Part shown: positions 7,277-10,230 of the stretch, one piece after another
How positions within the stretch are numbered: the first letter of the stretch is position 1
Layout: every line of letters starts with the position of its first letter
Origin: Acetobacteraceae bacterium
GTDB taxonomy: Bacteria > Pseudomonadota > Alphaproteobacteria > Zavarziniales > Zavarziniaceae
NCBI GenBank assembly: GCA_947379865.1
Contig: CANCOY010000120.1
Location: 1 to 10,230, forward strand
DNA: 10,230 nt
Reading direction: 5' to 3'
Position numbers and translations under genes: made by a program
Notes under the pieces: model-generated
Seen by the model: the letters and a program-made list of their open reading frames with translations, nothing else
The model's database searches: none
Told to the model about the DNA's origin: nothing

Positions 7277-7762
7277 TCAATGCTCTTCGCGACGGGCAGC
7301 CCGTGCTGTTCTGGCGGCGCGCGCTGCCTCTCGCTCCTCTGCCGCATGGGCCGGGGCGTCGAGAGGGATGGCATAGAGTTCCATGCGATGATCGATCAGG
7401 CGGAAGCCAAGCTCGGCGGCGATCCGGCGCTGCAGTTCCTCGATGGCCTCGTTGCGGAATTCGATGACGCGGCCCGTGGCAAGGTCGATCAGGTGATCGT
7501 GATGGGCCTCGGGCGCCTCTTCATAGCGGGCACGGCCATCGCGGAAATCATGTCGCTCGAGGATGCCCGCCTCTTCCAGCAGGCGCACGGTGCGATAGAC
7601 CGTGGCGATGGAAATGCGGGCGTCCAGCGCCGTGGCACGACGGTGCACTTCCTCGACATCGGGATGATCGGTGGAAATAGACAGGACGCGCGCAATGATC
7701 CGGCGCTGGCCGGTCATCCGCATGCCCTTGGCAACACAAAGCTGCTCAATTCTGTCCATCAT
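7277..7762 (-). CDS. fur: Fur-family metalloregulator (Fur/Mur type)
   Basis: A 161-residue dimeric DNA-binding repressor. The winged helix occupies about residues 1-82, with RMTGQRRIIARVL (15-27) and the recognition region ISIATVYRTVRLLEEAGIL (about 50-68). The metal-binding core HHDH (87-90) leads into LIDLATGRVIEF (91-102). The structural CxxC pair of Escherichia coli Fur is absent here (DLATG in its place), a known trait of alphaproteobacterial Fur/Mur proteins. The C-terminal 25 residues are an Ala/Arg/Glu tail. Paired ATG codons lie at 7762 and 7759; GAGG five bases before 7762 supports the first. Whether it senses Fe2+ or Mn2+ cannot be told from sequence, since Mur proteins look the same. 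Irr is less likely because the family's haem regulatory motif is not seen. The gene sits 7 bases before plsC and follows an inverted repeat. Confidence 0.9.
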   Translation of the reverse strand: MMDRIEQLCVAKGMRMTGQRRIIARVLSISTDHPDVEEVHRRATALDARISIATVYRTVRLLEEAGILERHDFRDGRARYEEAPEAHHDHLIDLATGRVIEFRNEAIEELQRRIAAELGFRLIDHRMELYAIPLDAPAHAAEEREAARAARTARAARREEH

Positions 7763-7788
7763 CCATGCCTCATAGCCCGAGACACGGT

Positions 7789-7825
7789 CCCGAAGCCAGC
7801 GTCAAACGACAACGCGGGCTTCGGG
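7789..7825. repeat. Inverted repeat between mucR and fur
   Basis: CCCGAAGCC (7789-7797) and GGCTTCGGG (7817-7825) are perfect 9-base inverted copies. Inside them AGCGT and ACGCG add four more pairs (GCGT/ACGC) after one mismatch, leaving a 9-base loop. It starts 52 bases after the mucR stop and ends 27 bases before the fur start. No T-run follows on either strand, so it is not a classical intrinsic terminator. It could be a Rho-associated 3' end, a processing site or an operator dyad. Confidence 0.75.
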
Positions 7826-7876
7826 AAGCGCATAAATCGACGCCAGGCCACAGATGGCAGGCCCGGCCGGCAAAGC

Positions 7877-8305
7877 TCAGGCCTTGCGGCGACGCTTGCG
7901 ACGGGTGGTGCCAAGGCCGATCTTCACGGCCAGTTCGCGGCGCTGTTCTGCATAGTCGGGCGCCACCATGGGATAGTCGCCCGGCAGGCCCCAGCGCTCG
8001 CGGTATTGGTCCGGGGTCAGATTATAGCTGGTCATCAGATGGCGCTTCAGCATCTTCAGCTTCTTGCCATCCTCAAGACACACGATGTGATCCGGGAAGA
8101 CAGACTTGCGAATAGGCACAGCCGGCTGCGGACGTGCTGCCGGCACCTCAACCTCAGGTGTCCCGATCTGCGAGAGCGCCTTGTAAACCTCATTGATGAG
8201 GCCAGGCAGGTCGCCGTGCTGAACAGAATTGTTGGACACGTGCGACGCGACGATTTCAGCCGTCAGCGCGATCAGGTCTGCATGGTCGGCTTTGGATTCG
8301 GACAT
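7877..8305 (-). CDS. mucR: MucR/Ros-family zinc-finger-type transcriptional regulator
   Basis: A 142-residue global regulator of the MucR/Ros family, which in Alphaproteobacteria acts as an H-NS-like silencer of AT-rich promoters (exopolysaccharide, motility, virulence, cell cycle). Numbering from the GTG two codons upstream, the DNA-binding block runs from SVFPDHIVCLEDGKK (about 70-84) through LKRHL (88-92) to YRERWGLPGDYPMVAP (about 103-118), with a basic tail RRKRRRK. The N-terminal 50 residues match the MucR oligomerisation region in character. The zinc ligands are only partly kept: C78 and H91 are present, but the second Cys is Asp (D81) and the last His is Ser (S95). ATG 8305 is used; GTG 8311 is also possible and lies closer to GGGAG. 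The long AT-rich upstream region fits autoregulation. Confidence 0.92.
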   Translation of the reverse strand: MSESKADHADLIALTAEIVASHVSNNSVQHGDLPGLINEVYKALSQIGTPEVEVPAARPQPAVPIRKSVFPDHIVCLEDGKKLKMLKRHLMTSYNLTPDQYRERWGLPGDYPMVAPDYAEQRRELAVKIGLGTTRRKRRRKA

Positions 8306-8546
8306 GGGCACTATGTCTCCCGTAAGCAGGTTGGGAAGATGTCGTTACATTTTAATCGCCAAATCTGCAACAACTCAATTACGCACCTATTGTCGCAATT
8401 TGTCAGGAAAATATTTTGCACACAATATGCCAAAAAAATCGTTAGCTTAGCCAGAGTGTTTATACGTTTTCTGAAATAGAATACATGCAACGTACCCAAA
8501 TAATGTGCGGCGGCTGTTTTTACCGGCGTCCACAGGGGCATGCAAT
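8306..8546. other. AT-rich intergenic region upstream of mucR
   Basis: Between the rimI stop and mucR lie about 240 bases without a supportable gene. From roughly 8335 to 8515 the composition is clearly AT-rich against a GC-rich background, with many T-A steps and the perfect palindrome AAAATATTTT at 8408-8417. This is the kind of target MucR proteins bind, so an autoregulatory region is the simplest reading. No hairpin plus T-run terminates rimI here. Confidence 0.7.
8349..8378 (-). promoter_or_regulatory. Candidate mucR promoter
   Basis: Minus-strand TTGAGT (8378-8373) and TAAAAT (8354-8349) are spaced by 18 bases, giving a start near 8342 and a short leader of about 37 bases before the mucR start. 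The boxes lie inside the AT-rich block, where MucR itself could bind and repress. Other weaker box pairs exist upstream, for example CTGACA with CGTAAT, so the exact start is uncertain. Confidence 0.5.
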
Positions 8547-9017
8547 TTATTGACTGGTTGTCACCGACAGGGCAAGGCCCAGCACCAGGGCCGCCACAGC
8601 CGTGCCGCCGGGGCGCGCGTAATAGCCGGGCCGCCGACCCACAGCAGCAAACCCGTGGTGGGCATAAAGGGCACGGCCGGCAAGATTGTCTTCAGCCACT
8701 TCAAGAAACAGGCTTGCGGCCCCTGCTGCCGCCGCCCGCGCCGCCGCCGCCGCCACCAGCGTGGCGCCAAGGCCCCTGCCACGGGCCGCAGGCGTGACAC
8801 CGATCGTCAGGATCTCCGCCTCGTCGGCAGCAACCCGGACCAGCACAAGGCCCTGGGGGGCGGCATCGCCGGCATCGCCGGCAAACAGCCCGATCACCCC
8901 CGGCATGGCGAGCAGGCGGGCCAGCAAGCCGGCATCCCAGGGATCATCAGGAAAACAAAGGGCGTGCAGAGCGGCCAAGGGTGCCGCAAAAGCCGGCCCG
9001 GCATCCGCCAGTGTCAC
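8547..9017 (-). CDS. rimI: RimI-like GNAT N-acetyltransferase
   Basis: A 156-residue cytosolic GNAT acetyltransferase. RimI acetylates the N-terminal alanine of ribosomal protein S18 in enterobacteria and may act more widely. The acetyl-CoA loop is in ILTIGVTPAARGRGLGATL (69-87), with the pyrophosphate-binding RGRGLG at 79-84. LFLEVAEDN (103-111) and LYAHHGF (117-123) complete the fold; E106, N111 and Y118 occupy the expected active-site region. PGYYARP (130-136) is typical of RimI. The start is GTG 9017, which overlaps the tsaB TGA as GTGA, so translation is probably coupled. A Gly-Asp-Ala repeat (47-52) and an Ala-rich helix (about 88-101) come from GC-rich codon runs. The tsaB-rimI pairing is widespread and supports the assignment over other GNAT enzymes. 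Confidence 0.9.
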   Translation of the reverse strand: MTLADAGPAFAAPLAALHALCFPDDPWDAGLLARLLAMPGVIGLFAGDAGDAAPQGLVLVRVAADEAEILTIGVTPAARGRGLGATLVAAAAARAAAAGAASLFLEVAEDNLAGRALYAHHGFAAVGRRPGYYARPGGTAVAALVLGLALSVTTSQ

Positions 9018-9742
9018 GCGGGCCGCCCCGCCCTCGGCACAGGCAGACGGGCGTCGGGTGCCCGCAGATAGAGGGGCGATGGCGCGGCCCAGGGCCGGGC
9101 CGGCAGGGGCTGGGCCGCCGCAAGGCGCGCGACCTCTGCGGCATCGGGCAAGCCCGACCCCGCCACTGGGATATCCGCCCCCCGGGGGCCAAGGGCGGCC
9201 AGCACCAAAGCGGCGCCACTGCCGGCAAGTTTGAGATCTGCCAGGGGCACCTGCGCCGCCTCCAGAAGGGCGACCAGGGCCTCGGGCTCATGCAGGCCAG
9301 GCTGGGCCAGTGCCGCCGGGACCAGCGCGTCGCCGCCCCGTGCCATGGCAAAACCCTGCGCATAGACAAGCCCGCCATGGGCATCAAGGGTGACCAGCAA
9401 CAGTCCCTGTGACCCCTCTGGCCCCTCTGCCTGGGCAGCGGCAGCCACGGCGGCAAGGGTGGTGATGCCCGTCAGCGGCAGGTCGAGGGCAAGGGCAAGG
9501 CCGCGCGCGGCGGCCAGCGCCGTACGCACCCCGGTAAAGGTGCCCGGCCCGACCGAGACCGCAAGGCGGTCGAGGCTGTCCCAGCCAAGCCCCGCCTCGG
9601 CCAGCGCTTCCTCGGCCATGGGCAACAGGCGTTCGGCATGGCCGCGCGCCATCACCTCAAGCCGGTGCCCCGCCAGCCGCCCATCGATCAGGACAGCGGC
9701 GGAACAGGCCCCAAGTGCCGTATCAAGGGCAAGCAGGCGCAT
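9014..9742 (-). CDS. tsaB: tRNA t6A biosynthesis protein TsaB (YeaZ)
   Basis: A 242-residue non-catalytic partner of TsaD in the complex that adds threonylcarbamoyl to A37 of ANN-decoding tRNAs. It has the ASKHA fold, opening with LLALDTALGACSAAV (3-17). RGHAERLLP (33-41) and the family signature VSVGPGTFTGVR (62-73) follow, and a second lobe lacks the metal-binding histidines of TsaD, as expected for TsaB. Length and motifs are normal; the C-terminal 50 residues are Ala/Pro-rich. ATG 9742 lies five bases after the nitroreductase stop, without a strong ribosome binding site, which suggests coupling to the upstream cistron. The stop overlaps the rimI GTG start by four bases. TsaD (glycoprotease homologue) and TsaE are not in the window. 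Confidence 0.94.
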   Translation of the reverse strand: MRLLALDTALGACSAAVLIDGRLAGHRLEVMARGHAERLLPMAEEALAEAGLGWDSLDRLAVSVGPGTFTGVRTALAAARGLALALDLPLTGITTLAAVAAAAQAEGPEGSQGLLLVTLDAHGGLVYAQGFAMARGGDALVPAALAQPGLHEPEALVALLEAAQVPLADLKLAGSGAALVLAALGPRGADIPVAGSGLPDAAEVARLAAAQPLPARPWAAPSPLYLRAPDARLPVPRAGRPA

Positions 9743-9747
9743 GGCGC

Positions 9748-10230
9748 TCAGACGATCTGGCAGACCTTGTCAAAGGCCGGACGCGGGCTGCGCGGGAAGA
9801 CGCCAGCCGGGTCGCCATGCCCAAGATTAATCAGGAAATTCGAGGCAAAGCGCCCGTCGGGAAAGAATTCCCGGTCGACCCCGGCATTGTCAAAGCCCGA
9901 CATCGGCCCCGTATCAAGCCCAAGGGCGCGGGCTGCCATGATCAGATAGGCGCCCTGCAGGGTGCCATTGCGAAAGGCAGTGGCGGCGGCCACGCCCTCG
10001 TCATGGGCGAACCAGTCGCGGGCGGCGGGCATGTAGGGGAAGAATTCGGGGATCAGGTCATAGAACTGCTTGTCGTGCGCCACGATCACACAGACGGGTG
10101 CCGCCGCCGTCTTTTCCCGGTTGGAGCCAGACAGATGGGGCAGCAGACGGGCCTTGCCCGCCTCGGAGGTGACAAAGACAAAGCGCGCCGGCTGGCAATT
10201 CACGCTGGTGGGGCCAAAGGCCAGCAGCTC
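9748..10230 (-). CDS. Nitroreductase-family NAD(P)H:FMN oxidoreductase, RutE/HadB type (5' end cut by window)
   Basis: The C-terminal 160 residues of a nitroreductase-fold flavoenzyme are visible, and the first residues (about 35) lie beyond the window edge. At the cut edge the frame reads ELLAFGPTSVNCQPARF, matching the FMN-binding start of the RutE/HadB subgroup (PTSxNxQPxRF). NREKTAAAPV and the block AFRNGTLQGAYLIMAARALG, followed by LDTGPMSGFD, are typical. The protein ends with FLINLGHGDP and a short tail. RutE reduces malonic semialdehyde in pyrimidine breakdown, but no other rut gene is seen and many RutE-like proteins are general quinone or nitro reductases, so no substrate is assigned. 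The gene ends five bases before tsaB, so the two are likely co-transcribed. A GTG at 10203 is internal and not the real start, because family-like sequence continues upstream of it. Confidence 0.88.
   Translation of the reverse strand, partial: ELLAFGPTSVNCQPARFVFVTSEAGKARLLPHLSGSNREKTAAAPVCVIVAHDKQFYDLIPEFFPYMPAARDWFAHDEGVAAATAFRNGTLQGAYLIMAARALGLDTGPMSGFDNAGVDREFFPDGRFASNFLINLGHGDPAGVFPRSPRPAFDKVCQIV

Noticed and set aside
7789..7825. Intrinsic terminator of mucR
   Set aside because: The stem is strong, but no T-run follows on either strand, so it is listed only as an inverted repeat.
8306..8546. AT-rich gap as a trace of a mobile element or phage insertion
   Set aside because: No transposase fragment, terminal repeats or target duplication are seen, and MucR autoregulation explains the composition better.
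8715..8760. GCC-type trinucleotide run and the nearby GCATCGCCG doublet at about 8864-8882 as functional repeats
   Set aside because: They encode an Ala-rich helix and a Gly-Asp-Ala repeat inside rimI and are ordinary for GC-rich codon use.
1..10230. tRNA, rRNA, CRISPR array, insertion sequence or attachment site
   Set aside because: Reading both strands I saw no cloverleaf ends, spaced direct repeats, transposase-like ORF or long terminal repeats.

Overview
The window is a compact, GC-rich stretch of a bacterial chromosome. Every protein gene I can support lies on the minus strand, so transcription runs from high to low coordinates. The set of genes (a MucR/Ros-type regulator, a CxxC-less Fur, and fur-plsC-miaB-phoH-HD-ybeY-corC in that order) points to an alphaproteobacterium, most likely of the Rhodospirillales type. 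That placement is inferred from gene content and order, not from a search.

Layout in the direction of transcription: (1) 10230-8547 holds the 3' part of a RutE-like nitroreductase, then tsaB and rimI, packed with a 5-base gap and a 4-base GTGA overlap. (2) 8546-8306 is an AT-rich gap that holds no gene but has a good promoter candidate. It precedes mucR (8305-7877). (3) 7876-7763 contains a long inverted repeat and leads into fur, which is followed after 7 bases by a PlsC-type acyltransferase. (4) 6294-6083 has no confident protein gene. It carries a promoter overlapping the plsC stop and a segment of about 155 nt that can fold with nested closing helices, an apical hairpin and a side hairpin, a layout like 6S RNA. 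(5) 6082-1 is a tight run: miaB, phoH, a PgpH/YqfF-like 7TM-HD phosphodiesterase, ybeY and the start of corC. Neighbours are separated by 16 bases or overlap by 4, 68 and 8 bases.

The common theme is translation and RNA quality: tRNA modification (TsaB for t6A, MiaB for ms2i6A), protein N-terminal acetylation (RimI), and rRNA processing (YbeY, with its usual neighbour PhoH). Envelope functions (PlsC, CorC) and two global regulators (MucR, Fur) are interleaved. The points most worth following are the structured RNA candidate upstream of miaB, and a full-length c-di-AMP-phosphodiesterase-like protein in a lineage where c-di-AMP signalling is not well established. No mobile element, CRISPR array, tRNA or rRNA was seen.
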